DNA of 64,000 bases. It comes from Clostridiales bacterium Firm_04. GTDB taxonomy: Bacteria > Bacillota > Clostridia > Oscillospirales > Ruminococcaceae. This document shows positions 7,030 through 16,089 of this stretch, piece by piece; positions within the stretch are counted from its first letter, which is position 1, and the number at the start of each line of letters is the position of its first letter. The notes beneath the pieces are model-generated. The model was not told the DNA's origin and ran no database searches. It was given only the letters and a program-made list of their open reading frames with translations. The position numbers were made by a program, and so were the translations under genes. The stretch covers positions 186,001-250,000 of the forward strand of contig LVAJ01000013.1 in the NCBI GenBank assembly GCA_001603005.1, read 5' to 3'.

Positions 7030-10000
7030 TTAGATTATCAATGTATAAAATCGTGGCAATGCTGCGATTCGTTTCGGAACGGGTAATGTCTGCTTCTTTG
7101 TGCCGAGCAGTTCATCCCATGAGATGTCCTTTCCGGCGACCTTGCTCTCTGTGTAGAAGATCAGAATATTCTGCGCATCGTCCACACTGAGCACGCCGTC
7201 GCCATTGACGTCGGCAGCCTTTCGCTGGCTGTCGGTCAGGTCTACCGGATTGCCGGCGAACTGTTCCGTATAGGCGATCAGCGTCATCTGGGCGTCATCC
7301 ACGCCGATCCGCTTGTCGAGGTTCACGTCGCCGCGCAGAACAGCCGGCGCAGATGTTGTGACCGGAGCGGTTGTTTCGTTCGGGATCGTCGTGGTCGCCG
7401 GTTTTACAGTCGTGGTCGCCGGTTTTACGGTCGTGGTCGCCGGTTTCACGGTCGTAGTCGCGGGTTTTGCAGTCGTGGTAGTCGGTTTTACAGTCGTGGT
7501 CGCCGGTTTCACGGTCGTAGTCGCCGGTTTTGCAGTCGTGGTCGCCGGTTTTACAGTCGTAGTCGCCGGTTTCACGGTCGTGGTCGCCGGTTTTACGGTC
7601 GTGGTCGCCGGCTTCACGGTTGTGGTCGCCGGTTTCACAGTCGTGGTCGCCGGTTTTGCAGTCGTGGTCGCCGGTTTCACAGTCGTAGTCGCCGGTTTTG
7701 CAGTCGTAGTCGCCGGTTTTACGGTCGTGGTCGCCGGTTTTGCAGTCGTAGTCGCCGGTTTCACGGTCGTAGTCGCCGGTTTTACGGTTGTGGTTGCCGG
7801 CTTCACGGTCGTGGTCGCCGGTTTTACGGTCGTTGTAGTCGGTTTTGCGGTCGTGGTCGCCGGAGCATCCCCGACCTGAATCCAGCCGTCAATGATCTGC
7901 ACCGGAACCGGTCTGTTGCGCTGGTCAAGAATCAGGTCGGCATGGACAGACAGCCGATAAATATCACCGTTCTTCGCCGTTTCCGGTACCTTGAATGCGA
8001 CCGAAGCGAACAAGCCGTCCTCGGAATTGCTGCTCTTGGAAAGCGCTGCAAATTTCATGTATCCGGTTGTGTCGGTCGTATTCTGCGTGAAAAGCGGCCA
8101 TTTTCCTTCACCGGTGATGCCGGCGGCGCCAATCTCATATTGCGGATCGCCTGCCTCGTCCTTCCGGATCGCGAGTTTGCTGTCATAGTTCAGGAAAAGG
8201 CTGACGGCGCTGTATCCGGGATTGTACCGGAACTGGACTTTGTACAGAACGGTATCACCTGCATGCGCATAATACCGGTCGCAGATGATGTTCAGTTTTT
8301 CTGCGTCGATTTCTTCTTCCGGCACGGGCTCGCTTTTCTCATTCAGTGTTCCGGTCTCATCCGTCGTAACCGGAATGCCGCCAATCGGACGGAAGACAAA
8401 CTGATGCTTGTGCGCGAATTTTTCGGCGGCGGAATTGGTATAGCCGTTGATGATGAGATCGCTCGGGCACAATTCAAACGCATTCTCGCTGATCGAAGTG
8501 ACGCTTGCCGGAATTGTGACCACTTTCAGCGCGAAGCAATGGGAAAATGTTTTCTCCTCAATGATTTCGATCTGCTCCGGAATGAAAATGGTGTTCAGCG
8601 CGCTGCAATCGGCAAAGGCGCCCTTTGCGATATGCTTTACGCTGTCCGGAATGACTGCCGCTTCTGCGGTAGGCGTGCATCTGACCAGCTCATCCTTGAC
8701 GATTTTCAGCGGATGCAGGTCGATCCATGCGGTTCCGGCACTGCGGTCGAACACGCCGTCTTTGAATGCTGCGGGGACGGTGATCTTTTCCATTTTGCTG
8801 CATCCGGAAAATGTCTGATCGCCGAGCTCTGTTACGCTGTCCGGAATTGTGATTTCCGTCAGACCGGCGCAGTTGCAGAACGCGGAATCTCCGATGCTCG
8901 TGACGCTGTCAGGGATCGTGACGGATGTCAGACCGCTGCATGCGGAGAATGCGCTGCTGCCGATGCTTTTGACGCCTGCCGGAATGGTGACGTTTTTCAG
9001 TCCGGTGCAGCCGGAAAATGCTGCCTCGCCGATGCCGGTGACGCTCTTGGGGATCGTGATATCGGTCAGACCGGTGAATCCGGCGAAGCAATTGTCACTG
9101 ATTTGCTCCGTGCCGTCCGGAATCGTGATCTTCGTGGGGCAGGGGCAGCCTGAAAAGATTTTTTCACCGAGGAGATATACACCGGACGGGACCGTGAGGA
9201 CGGTTTGATCGCTGCAGCCGGAGAAAACGGCTTCTCCGATGCTTGTCACGCTCTCCGGAATTGTGAGGCGTTCCAGACTGATACAGCCGGAAAATGCCTC
9301 GGAACCGATCTGCGTGACGCTGTCCGGAATGTTGATCTCCGTCAGACCGGTGCAATTGCTGAAAGCATTGTCTCCGATGCTTGTGATGCTCTCCGGAACG
9401 GTGATTTTTGCGAGGTCATAGCATCTGCTGAATGTGCTGTCCGCAATTCCGGTGACGCCGTCCGGAATGTGGATCTCCTGCATAGCGGAGCAGCCGGAAA
9501 ATGCAGCTTTTCCGATGCTTTTGACACTGTCCGGAATGACTGCTTCTGACAGGCTGCGGCACTGGGAAAATGCCTCGTCCCCGATTTCTGTCAGGGTTTT
9601 CGGCAGTCCGGCGGATTTCAGCTTCGTACAGCCGGAAAAAGCGGAATTGCTGATGCATGTCACCTTTTCCGGAACGGTAATGCCGGTCAGCTCCTCGCAT
9701 CTGCTGAATGCACATTCGCCGATCGCTGTAACGCTGTCCGGCAGCGTGATCTCTTTCAGACCGGTGCAGCCGGAAAATGCCTGCTGTCCGATTGTTGTGA
9801 CAGTGTTCGGGAGTTTGACGGTATTCAGTCTGCTGCAATTGAAGAATGCGCGGTCTCCGATTTCGGTTATGCCGTCGGAGAACGTAACTGTTTCCAGCTT
9901 CCGGCATTTTGCAAATACGCCTTCGCCGATGCCGGTCACATTTTTCGGGATCGTGACCGCTGCCGCATTTGCATCGCATTCCCTGACAATGCCGTCCACG

Positions 10001-10824
10001 ATCAGCAGCGGGTTGCTCTGAAACCACGCGGTATCCCCGCACGCGTGATAAACGGCTTCTGCAAGCGCGGCAGGGTACTTGACCGTTTTCAGATTCGTGC
10101 AGCCCTGAAACGCATTTGCGCCGATCTCGGTCACGGTATCGGGGATCGTAACGGCGGTCAGCGCGGTGCAGCCGGAAAATGCGTCATTGCCGATGCTTTT
10201 GACATGATTTCCGATCGTAACATTTTCCAGTTTTTCGCATCCGCTGAATGCAGCCGGTGCGATGACCTCCACGTCATCCGGCGTCTGGAATGCGCCTGTT
10301 CTGGCAGCCGGATACCGGATGAGCTTTGTCTGCTTTTTATTGTACAGCACGCCGTCAATTGCGGTACAATCGGGATTATCCGGCAAAATGGTGATCGTTT
10401 CCAGTGCAGGCGAGGATAGCGGCAGATCCTCCAGTTCGTACAGCGGGATGCCGCTGCCGACCGTGATCGTTTTCAGATCATTGCAGTTTGCAAAGCTTTC
10501 CTCATTCACGGCGGTGACGCTGTCCGGAATCGTCAGGGATGTCATTTCGCAGTAGAAAAACGCATCCTCGTCAATTCTGGTGACCGGAACGCCCTTGATC
10601 TCCGAAAGGATCACGGCATCTCCTTTGAATTTGCTGTCGCAGCCGACAACAACCGCGCGGTCTGCATACACATCATAACTGATGACCTTTTCTGCATCCC
10701 ACACATTTTCGCAGTCCGATGCATACACATTGACCGCTGCGATGTCCGGAGGCATGGCGGCGAACATTTCCGCGGATGCAATGCACACGGCGCAGGTGAA
10801 CGCCAGTTTCCGAAATTGTTTCAT
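7030..10824 (-). CDS. Giant secreted leucine-rich-repeat protein with cohesin-like domain, Thr/Pro linker and dockerin
   Basis: 1264 residues. Order: signal peptide (about 1-35); more than 25 BspA/LRR_5-type repeats with the pattern IGxxAFSGCxxLxxVTIPDSVTxI (about 40-810); a cohesin-like beta-sandwich segment (about 850-985, starting YYAHAGDTVLYKVQF); a linker of about 22 seven-residue ATTTVKP-like units (about 986-1146); and a C-terminal dockerin (about 1165-1240) with paired DVNLDKRIGVDDAQ and DVNGDGVLSVDDAQ calcium loops. About 20 residues follow the usual dockerin end. BspA-like LRR proteins bind surfaces and host or plant ligands; the dockerin would plug it into a cohesin scaffold such as the one at 28-33 kb. 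Start has AAAGGGA upstream. Confidence 0.9.
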   Translation of the reverse strand: MKQFRKLAFTCAVCIASAEMFAAMPPDIAAVNVYASDCENVWDAEKVISYDVYADRAVVVGCDSKFKGDAVILSEIKGVPVTRIDEDAFFYCEMTSLTIPDSVTAVNEESFANCNDLKTITVGSGIPLYELEDLPLSSPALETITILPDNPDCTAIDGVLYNKKQTKLIRYPAARTGAFQTPDDVEVIAPAAFSGCEKLENVTIGNHVKSIGNDAFSGCTALTAVTIPDTVTEIGANAFQGCTNLKTVKYPAALAEAVYHACGDTAWFQSNPLLIVDGIVRECDANAAAVTIPKNVTGIGEGVFAKCRKLETVTFSDGITEIGDRAFFNCSRLNTVKLPNTVTTIGQQAFSGCTGLKEITLPDSVTAIGECAFSRCEELTGITVPEKVTCISNSAFSGCTKLKSAGLPKTLTEIGDEAFSQCRSLSEAVIPDSVKSIGKAAFSGCSAMQEIHIPDGVTGIADSTFSRCYDLAKITVPESITSIGDNAFSNCTGLTEINIPDSVTQIGSEAFSGCISLERLTIPESVTSIGEAVFSGCSDQTVLTVPSGVYLLGEKIFSGCPCPTKITIPDGTEQISDNCFAGFTGLTDITIPKSVTGIGEAAFSGCTGLKNVTIPAGVKSIGSSAFSACSGLTSVTIPDSVTSIGDSAFCNCAGLTEITIPDSVTELGDQTFSGCSKMEKITVPAAFKDGVFDRSAGTAWIDLHPLKIVKDELVRCTPTAEAAVIPDSVKHIAKGAFADCSALNTIFIPEQIEIIEEKTFSHCFALKVVTIPASVTSISENAFELCPSDLIINGYTNSAAEKFAHKHQFVFRPIGGIPVTTDETGTLNEKSEPVPEEEIDAEKLNIICDRYYAHAGDTVLYKVQFRYNPGYSAVSLFLNYDSKLAIRKDEAGDPQYEIGAAGITGEGKWPLFTQNTTDTTGYMKFAALSKSSNSEDGLFASVAFKVPETAKNGDIYRLSVHADLILDQRNRPVPVQIIDGWIQVGDAPATTTAKPTTTTVKPATTTVKPATTTVKPATTTVKPATTTAKPATTTVKPATTTAKPATTTVKPATTTAKPATTTVKPATTTVKPATTTVKPATTTVKPATTTVKPATTTAKPATTTVKPATTTVKPTTTTAKPATTTVKPATTTVKPATTTVKPATTTIPNETTAPVTTSAPAVLRGDVNLDKRIGVDDAQMTLIAYTEQFAGNPVDLTDSQRKAADVNGDGVLSVDDAQNILIFYTESKVAGKDISWDELLGTKKQTLPVPKRIAALPRFYTLII
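7385..7866 (-). repeat. 21-bp tandem repeats encoding the Thr/Pro linker
   Basis: About 22 imperfect 21-bp units, each coding for a TTT-V/A-KP-A/T heptad. The units alternate V and A variants, and silent changes are scattered, as expected of slippage-prone linker DNA. An antisense frame rich in VVAGFT is its shadow. Confidence 0.9.
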
Positions 10825-10870
10825 GATAGATTCCCTTTCTCAATTTGTTTCAGCAACGCATGCTGTTTAG

Positions 10871-10899
10871 AGTATATCATATATCATTCTGAATTGCAA
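10871..10899 (-). promoter_or_regulatory. Promoter of the LRR-dockerin gene
   Basis: TTGCAA (10894-10899), 17 bases, TATACT (10871-10876) on the minus strand, 46 bases before the start codon. The remaining 10900-11080 interval shows no gene. Confidence 0.6.
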
Positions 10900-11081
10900 T
10901 AGAATGATGGAAAAGAATATGAAAATCATACTTTTTGCGTATCAATCCGGACAAAAAAGCAGAAAACAGTCACAACGGAAGAAATAAATCGAGAATGGTG
11001 AAAGGGGAAAAGCCAATAGCCGCATGCGCCCGCACCTTCTAAACTGGGATTCCAAAGGAATGCAATCTTTTCGGACGGAGT

Positions 11082-11109
11082 CCATTCAAACTCATCGCGA
11101 AGCGATACC
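11082..11109. repeat. 28-bp interspersed element, copy at the P-type ATPase 3' end
   Basis: This segment is 26/28 identical to 44595-44622. Its core ATCGC-GAA-GCGAT forms a small hairpin. It overlaps the last codons and stop of the P-type ATPase gene, so the repeat supplies the end of that protein. Confidence 0.65.
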
Positions 11110-13731
11110 GCTCCCGACCGGTATGGCTTCCGTGCGGCTGCTGTGCCCTGCGGTCAGTGCGGCGCAGAGCGGTACGGCGGTGCTGCATGCGAGCGCAGTC
11201 AGCATTTCCCGCAGCGTGAGCGGCACCGTGGAGAAAACAGCCTGCAATGCCGGTACTGTCAGCGCGGCGGCGGTCACAGCGGCGGACGTCAGCACAGCAA
11301 GGATCAGCTTGCCGTTTGAGAAATACGGGACAGAGAACAGCGTGCCGTCCTCGCGTTTGCATTCAAATACATGAAGCAGCTGCGAGCAGATCAGCGTGAC
11401 CAGCGACGCAGTCCGCGCCGCATCAACAGAACCGCTCATGCGCAGGACGGTCGTGAACGAGCCGAGCGTCGAAAGCGCAATGAAAATGCCGCGGAATACG
11501 ATGCGCGAGAGCAGTCCCCCTGCGAAAAAGCTGTCCGCTGCACTGCGCGGCGGATGCTGCATGATATCCGGCGCGGGCGGTTCGAGTCCGAGCGCGACTG
11601 CCGGCAGACCGTCCGTCATCAGGTTGACCAGCAGAATCTGTGTCGGCAGCAGCACCATCGGCAGCCCCATGAGAATGCCGAGAAACATGGTCAGCACCTC
11701 GCCGATGTTGCATGCAAGCAGATAACGCACGAATTTGCGGATGTTTGCATAGACCGTCCGTCCCTGTCTGACCGCTGCGGCAAGCGTATCGAACCGGTCG
11801 TCGAGCAGAATGATGTCCGCAGCCTGCCGTGTCACATCCGTTCCGTTTTTGCCCATTGCTACGCCGATATCCGCTTCCTTGACCGCCGGCGCATCGTTGA
11901 CGCCGTCGCCGGTCATCGCTGCGATCATGCCTTTCTTCCGGAATGCGCGCACCAGCCGCAGCTTATGCGCAGGCGTTACCCTTGCAAAAACGGCGCAGCG
12001 GTCAAGGACGGCAGGCAGTTCCGCGTCGGAGATCCGGTCGAGCTCTGCGCCTGTCATGGCATGCTCTGCATGGGGGATTCCCGCCTGTTTTGCGATCGCA
12101 GCAGCCGTTTTGATGTGGTCGCCGGTCAGCATGACAACGCGGATGCCGGCGCGGGTGCACTCTGCGATCGCGCGCTTTGCCTGCTCCCGCGGCGGATCCA
12201 TCATGCCCATGATGCCGAGAAAGACCATTTGCGCGGGCGCCGCATCCGGACTGCTGACAGACTGCTCCGCAAACGCCAGTACCCGCAGCGCATCGGATGC
12301 GAGCGCATCTGCATCGTGCATGATCTCGGCGCGTTTCTGCGGGGAGAGCGGCAGATCGGTTCCGTGGGCGCGATAATACGTGCAGCTCTGCAAAATGACG
12401 TCGATTGCGCCTTTCCGCAGTGCAAGCAGACCGCTTTCCGTGCGGCAGAAAACGGTCATGGCGCGCGAATCGCTGTCAAACGGGATCTCTCCGACCAGCG
12501 GGCTGCGCGTGAAGCTGTCGGCTGTGACCTGACATTTTGCCGCAGCAATCAGCAGTGCCGCTTCGGTCGGATCGCCGCTGACCTGCCATTCGTCCTGCTT
12601 CGGATCCGGCTTGACCGCGGCATGATTGCAGAGCACCGCGCAGCGCAGCAGCGGCATCAGCACGGAAAGCCGGTGCCGAGCGCAGGGGATCCCGTTTTCG
12701 GAGACCGTCCCGCTGCGCTGCCAGCCCGTTCCGCTGATCTGAAACTGCGCGTCCGGTGTGCGGATCTGCAAAACGGTCATCTTGTTTTCGGTGATCGTGC
12801 CGGTTTTGTCCGAGCAGATGACCGATGCACAGCCGAGTGTTTCGACGGCATGCAGCCGGTTGACCAGCGCATTCCGGTTCAGCATCCGGCGCACGGCAAT
12901 CGCAAGCGCGATCGTGACGGTCGCGGGCAGACCTTCCGGAATCGCCGCGATCGCAATGGTAATGCCGGTCATCAGCATTGCAAAGACCGGTTCGCCGCGC
13001 AGAACGCCTGCCGCAAAGACCAGCACACAGATCACCAGACAGAGCACCGCAACGGTTCTGCCGAGTTCGCCGAGCCGTTTTTGCAGCGGCGTTTCGGTCT
13101 GCCCGATGTCCGAGAGCATCTGTGAGATCTGTCCCATCTGCGTTGCGGTGCCGGTCGCGAGCACCCTTGCCGCCGCAGAGCCTTTGAGCACCGCAGTTCC
13201 CGCATAGAGCAGATCGCCGCGGTTCAGCGCATTGTCCGGCACGCCGTCTGCATCGGTATGCGCGTGTTTTTCGACAGCGGTTGATTCGCCGGTCAGCACG
13301 GATTCCTCTGCCGAAAGCTGCGTGCAGTGCAGAATGACCGCGTCCGCCGGCACACAGTCTCCGGCTTCGGTCAGAATGATGTCGTCCGGCACAAGCTCTG
13401 CCGCCGGAACCGTCTGCTCTCTGCCGTCCCGCATGACACGCGCAGTCGGCGCAGTCATGCTCCGCAGTGCAAGGAGCGTCTGCTCTGTGCGGTATTCCTG
13501 CACGAAGCCGAGCACCGCATTCAGCACGACAATCACCGCGATCGTGCCGGCATCCGCATATTCTCCGAGTAACCATGAAACTGCCGCAGCTGCGAGCAGA
13601 ATCAGCACCATGACGTCGCGAAACTGCGCGATCAGGATGCGGAGCGGATGTGCCCGCGGTGCCTCTGCCAGTGTGTTTGTGCCGTATTCTGCCTGCCGCT
13701 TCCGAACCTCGTCTGCTGTGAGTCCCTGCAT
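11092..13731 (-). CDS. P-type cation-transporting ATPase, Ca2+ (type II) group
   Basis: 879 residues from the ATG at 13731, which has GGGAG upstream; a longer frame to 13785 lacks such a site. Seen in order: N-terminal cation-ATPase domain, TM1-2, actuator motif LTGES (about 147), TM4 motif AAIPEGLPAT (about 265), phosphorylation site CSDKTGTIT (Asp about 307), hinge TGDGVNDAP (about 590) and a six-helix C-terminal membrane domain. The PEGLP motif and length fit SERCA/PMR1-like bacterial calcium pumps at the plasma membrane. A terminator separates it from the Fur-family gene upstream. The final residues are encoded within an interspersed repeat. Confidence 0.93.
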   Translation of the reverse strand: MQGLTADEVRKRQAEYGTNTLAEAPRAHPLRILIAQFRDVMVLILLAAAAVSWLLGEYADAGTIAVIVVLNAVLGFVQEYRTEQTLLALRSMTAPTARVMRDGREQTVPAAELVPDDIILTEAGDCVPADAVILHCTQLSAEESVLTGESTAVEKHAHTDADGVPDNALNRGDLLYAGTAVLKGSAAARVLATGTATQMGQISQMLSDIGQTETPLQKRLGELGRTVAVLCLVICVLVFAAGVLRGEPVFAMLMTGITIAIAAIPEGLPATVTIALAIAVRRMLNRNALVNRLHAVETLGCASVICSDKTGTITENKMTVLQIRTPDAQFQISGTGWQRSGTVSENGIPCARHRLSVLMPLLRCAVLCNHAAVKPDPKQDEWQVSGDPTEAALLIAAAKCQVTADSFTRSPLVGEIPFDSDSRAMTVFCRTESGLLALRKGAIDVILQSCTYYRAHGTDLPLSPQKRAEIMHDADALASDALRVLAFAEQSVSSPDAAPAQMVFLGIMGMMDPPREQAKRAIAECTRAGIRVVMLTGDHIKTAAAIAKQAGIPHAEHAMTGAELDRISDAELPAVLDRCAVFARVTPAHKLRLVRAFRKKGMIAAMTGDGVNDAPAVKEADIGVAMGKNGTDVTRQAADIILLDDRFDTLAAAVRQGRTVYANIRKFVRYLLACNIGEVLTMFLGILMGLPMVLLPTQILLVNLMTDGLPAVALGLEPPAPDIMQHPPRSAADSFFAGGLLSRIVFRGIFIALSTLGSFTTVLRMSGSVDAARTASLVTLICSQLLHVFECKREDGTLFSVPYFSNGKLILAVLTSAAVTAAALTVPALQAVFSTVPLTLREMLTALACSTAVPLCAALTAGHSSRTEAIPVGSGIASR

Positions 13732-13802
13732 GTTCTGCACACTCCCTTCTCTTTTGAAACGATATGCAGCAGCATGCGAAAACATGCGGAAATGCGTCCG
13801 GA

Positions 13803-13846
13803 TAAAAAAATCCCGAAGCAGTTTTCTGACCGTTTCGGGATTGTTT
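13803..13846. terminator. Intrinsic terminator between fur-like and ATPase genes
   Basis: TCCCGAA (13811-13817) pairs with TTCGGGA (13834-13840); on the minus strand it is followed by seven Ts. It would end the Fur-family transcript before the ATPase gene. Confidence 0.85.
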
Positions 13847-13871
13847 TATATAGTATCGGATCATCACGTCA

Positions 13872-14360
13872 TCACGCATCGTGATGCTTGCAGCAGCAAT
13901 CGGAATGTGCATGCGCTGCATGGTCATGCCCGCCGGTTTCTTCGCCGTGGCAGTCTTCGCAGATGCCGTAGAAAACCGTGCGCGAGGGATCAATGAAAAA
14001 GCCGTGATCCTCTGCGACATGATGCGCGATCTCATGCAGATGATCGCAGTCAAGGTGGATCAGCTTGCCGCATTCCGTGCATTTCAGATGAAAATGCGAA
14101 TGACAGGTGCCGGCTTTCGCCTCAGCGCCGCCGTACTGCCAGCATGCGCTGCCGCGGTCATCGAGCGAATACCGCCGCACCAGCCCTTCCTGTTCCAGCT
14201 TTTCGAGCTGCCGGTAGATCGTCGCAGCACCCATCGGCGTGCCGTTTTCGGTCAGGGCATGGAGCAGATCGGCAGCGGTGATGTGCTGTTCCGGATGCGA
14301 TTCGAGATAGGAAAGGATCAGCGTTTTCTGTTTGGTCTGATAGCCGCCCCTGCGCTGCAT
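13872..14360 (-). CDS. Fur-family metalloregulator with His/Cys-rich tail
   Basis: 162 residues from the ATG at 14360 (GGAGGTG upstream). The winged-helix region is TAADLLHALTENGTPMGAAT followed by IYRQLEKLEQEGLV. Zinc-site motifs CTECGK and CEDC are in place. The C-terminus is an unusual metal-binding-looking tail, HDHAAHAHSDCCCKHH. The family includes Fur, Zur and PerR; sequence reading does not decide which, though the tail favours zinc or another soft metal. It lies upstream of a cation ATPase but is separated from it by a terminator. Confidence 0.9.
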   Translation of the reverse strand: MQRRGGYQTKQKTLILSYLESHPEQHITAADLLHALTENGTPMGAATIYRQLEKLEQEGLVRRYSLDDRGSACWQYGGAEAKAGTCHSHFHLKCTECGKLIHLDCDHLHEIAHHVAEDHGFFIDPSRTVFYGICEDCHGEETGGHDHAAHAHSDCCCKHHDA

Positions 14361-14480
14361 GTGCTTCACCTCCGGTTTTTTGTCCCATTCTGTTGAAATC
14401 AACCTGATTATAACACAAATACGTGGAATTGTCAAGTAATGCATGAAAAATGAAAAGTTGAAAAATGTTTGGCGCAGGGG

Positions 14481-14509
14481 TTGCAAAATCGGATAAAATA
14501 GAGTATAAT
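14481..14509 (+). promoter_or_regulatory. Promoter of the xer-ymdB gene group
   Basis: TTGCAA (14481-14486), 17 bases, TATAAT (14504-14509), 39 bases before the recombinase start. Confidence 0.65.
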
Positions 14510-14548
14510 AAAATAATACGGACAGGATGCGGAAAGGGGGCGGCTTGC

Positions 14549-15544
14549 ATGGAAATTGACCGCAGTCAGCTGCCGCTGTTTTTCAGTGACTATCTGACCT
14601 ATCTGGACGTCATCCGCGGAAAGGCGAAGCGGACGGTCAATGAGTATTATCATGACAATGAGCTGTTTCTGCGCTGGCTGCACTGTACGATGCAGAAGAA
14701 ACCGGTTTCGGAATGCGCAGATGTGGTTCTTGCAGAGATCACTGTCTCCGAACTGGAGCAGGTCACGGTCTCGGTGCTCTATGACTATATCCGGTATCTG
14801 CGCGATGTGCGCGGAAATACGCCGCGTTCTGTATCCCGCAGACTGAGCGCTGTGCGCAGTCTGTTCAAGTATCTCACAAAAACAAAGGGCATGCTTGCGA
14901 ATGATCCCTGCCAGAACCTCGAACTGCCGACGGTGAAAAAAGCGCTGCCGCGGTTCCTGACACTGGAGGAGAGCCAGCGCATGCTGCAAAGCGCTGAGGA
15001 AGCGCCCTCGCATGACACGCTGCGCGATTACTGCATTGTGACGCTGTTCCTGAACTGCGGATTCCGTCTTGCGGAGCTGGTCGGCATGAATGTCGGCGAC
15101 GTCGATTTCTATAACCGGCAGGTACGCGTGCTCGGAAAGGGCAGCAAGGAACGCATTGTCTATCTGAATGACGCATGCCTTGCGGCACTGCATGATTATA
15201 TCCATGCGCGGGAGAATCCGCCGGAGGAGCCGAATGCGCTTTTTCTGAGCCGCAATCACCGCAGGATCAGCCGCCGCAGAGTGCAGCAGATCGTCGAAAA
15301 TACGCTTGCTGCGGCAGGGCTTGCCGGACGCGGACTTTCCACGCATAAGCTGCGGCATACCGCTGCAACGCTGATGTATCAGCACGGGCATGTCGATACG
15401 CTGACGCTGAAAGAGATCCTCGGGCACCAGTCGATCGCGACAACAGAGATCTATACGCATCTTTCCAGCGAGCAGCGGCAGAATGCGATCGACAGCAATC
15501 CGCTTGCGGGCGAACGCAGGCATGAACCCAAACACGGGACATGA
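14549..15544 (+). CDS. xerC: XerC/XerD-type tyrosine recombinase
   Basis: 331 residues from the ATG at 14549 with AAAGGGGG upstream. N-terminal SAM-like core-binding domain (about 10-110) and C-terminal catalytic domain with the full set: Arg in NCGFRLAEL (about 171), Lys in GKGSKER (about 196), HKLRH (about 267), GHQS (about 295) and Tyr in EIYTHLS (about 302). Length and lack of phage or conjugative neighbours fit a housekeeping Xer that resolves chromosome dimers. The XerC versus XerD label is uncertain. Confidence 0.88.
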   Translation: MEIDRSQLPLFFSDYLTYLDVIRGKAKRTVNEYYHDNELFLRWLHCTMQKKPVSECADVVLAEITVSELEQVTVSVLYDYIRYLRDVRGNTPRSVSRRLSAVRSLFKYLTKTKGMLANDPCQNLELPTVKKALPRFLTLEESQRMLQSAEEAPSHDTLRDYCIVTLFLNCGFRLAELVGMNVGDVDFYNRQVRVLGKGSKERIVYLNDACLAALHDYIHARENPPEEPNALFLSRNHRRISRRRVQQIVENTLAAAGLAGRGLSTHKLRHTAATLMYQHGHVDTLTLKEILGHQSIATTEIYTHLSSEQRQNAIDSNPLAGERRHEPKHGT

Positions 15545-15565
15545 TAGAGCAAAGAGGAAATTGAT

Positions 15566-16075
15566 ATGGAAATGAAAGAGATTCTCGCACTGATCTGCAC
15601 GATTGGAGTCGTGTTTCTGCTGATTTTCATTGTCTCTGCCGTGCGCGGCGGCAATGCAGAGGATCCGGATGCGCCGGTACTCGAACCAACCGGTATGGAG
15701 TACGAGCAGCCGGCGGAGACCGATATCTGGGATGTGCTGCACGAAATGCAGGCGACGACCGCGCCGCCCGTGACGACCGATGCGCCGGAGCAGCCGGCAA
15801 CGCAGATCGTCACCGAGATCAATGCGTTCGGGGATGCCGTGATCGTGACGGATGAGGCAGGCAACCCCGTGACCGAAGTGGTCACCGATCCCGCACAGGA
15901 GCAGGGCGATGCACAGAATCAGGGCGATGCACAAAATCCGGACGGTCAGAACGATCCGGAGGGAGCGCAGGGCGATGCGCCCGCACTGGAAATCACGATC
16001 AATCCGGATGAACTCGAATCGCAGCAACAGCAGGAAAATCCGATGTTCATTGTCGCTGATCCGGCGGATGAATGA
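15566..16075 (+). CDS. Single-pass membrane protein with acidic Gln/Pro-rich outer part
   Basis: 169 residues. One N-terminal transmembrane helix (about 6-25, ALICTIGVVFLLIFIVSAV), then a low-complexity acidic extracytoplasmic region rich in Thr/Pro, then QGDAQN repeats and QQQQ. AGAGGAAA precedes the ATG. It lies 21 bases after xer and just before ymdB, so all three are probably cotranscribed. No family recognised. Confidence 0.75.
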   Translation: MEMKEILALICTIGVVFLLIFIVSAVRGGNAEDPDAPVLEPTGMEYEQPAETDIWDVLHEMQATTAPPVTTDAPEQPATQIVTEINAFGDAVIVTDEAGNPVTEVVTDPAQEQGDAQNQGDAQNPDGQNDPEGAQGDAPALEITINPDELESQQQQENPMFIVADPADE

Positions 16076-16089
16076 CGGAGGCGCACTGC

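Noticed and set aside
7313-7879. Val-Gly-rich repeat protein on the plus strand
   Set aside because: Antisense reading of the ATTTVKP linker in the LRR-dockerin gene.
14549-15544. Prophage or integrative element marked by the tyrosine recombinase
   Set aside because: No phage or conjugation genes or att-like repeats nearby; neighbours are ymdB and spoVS.
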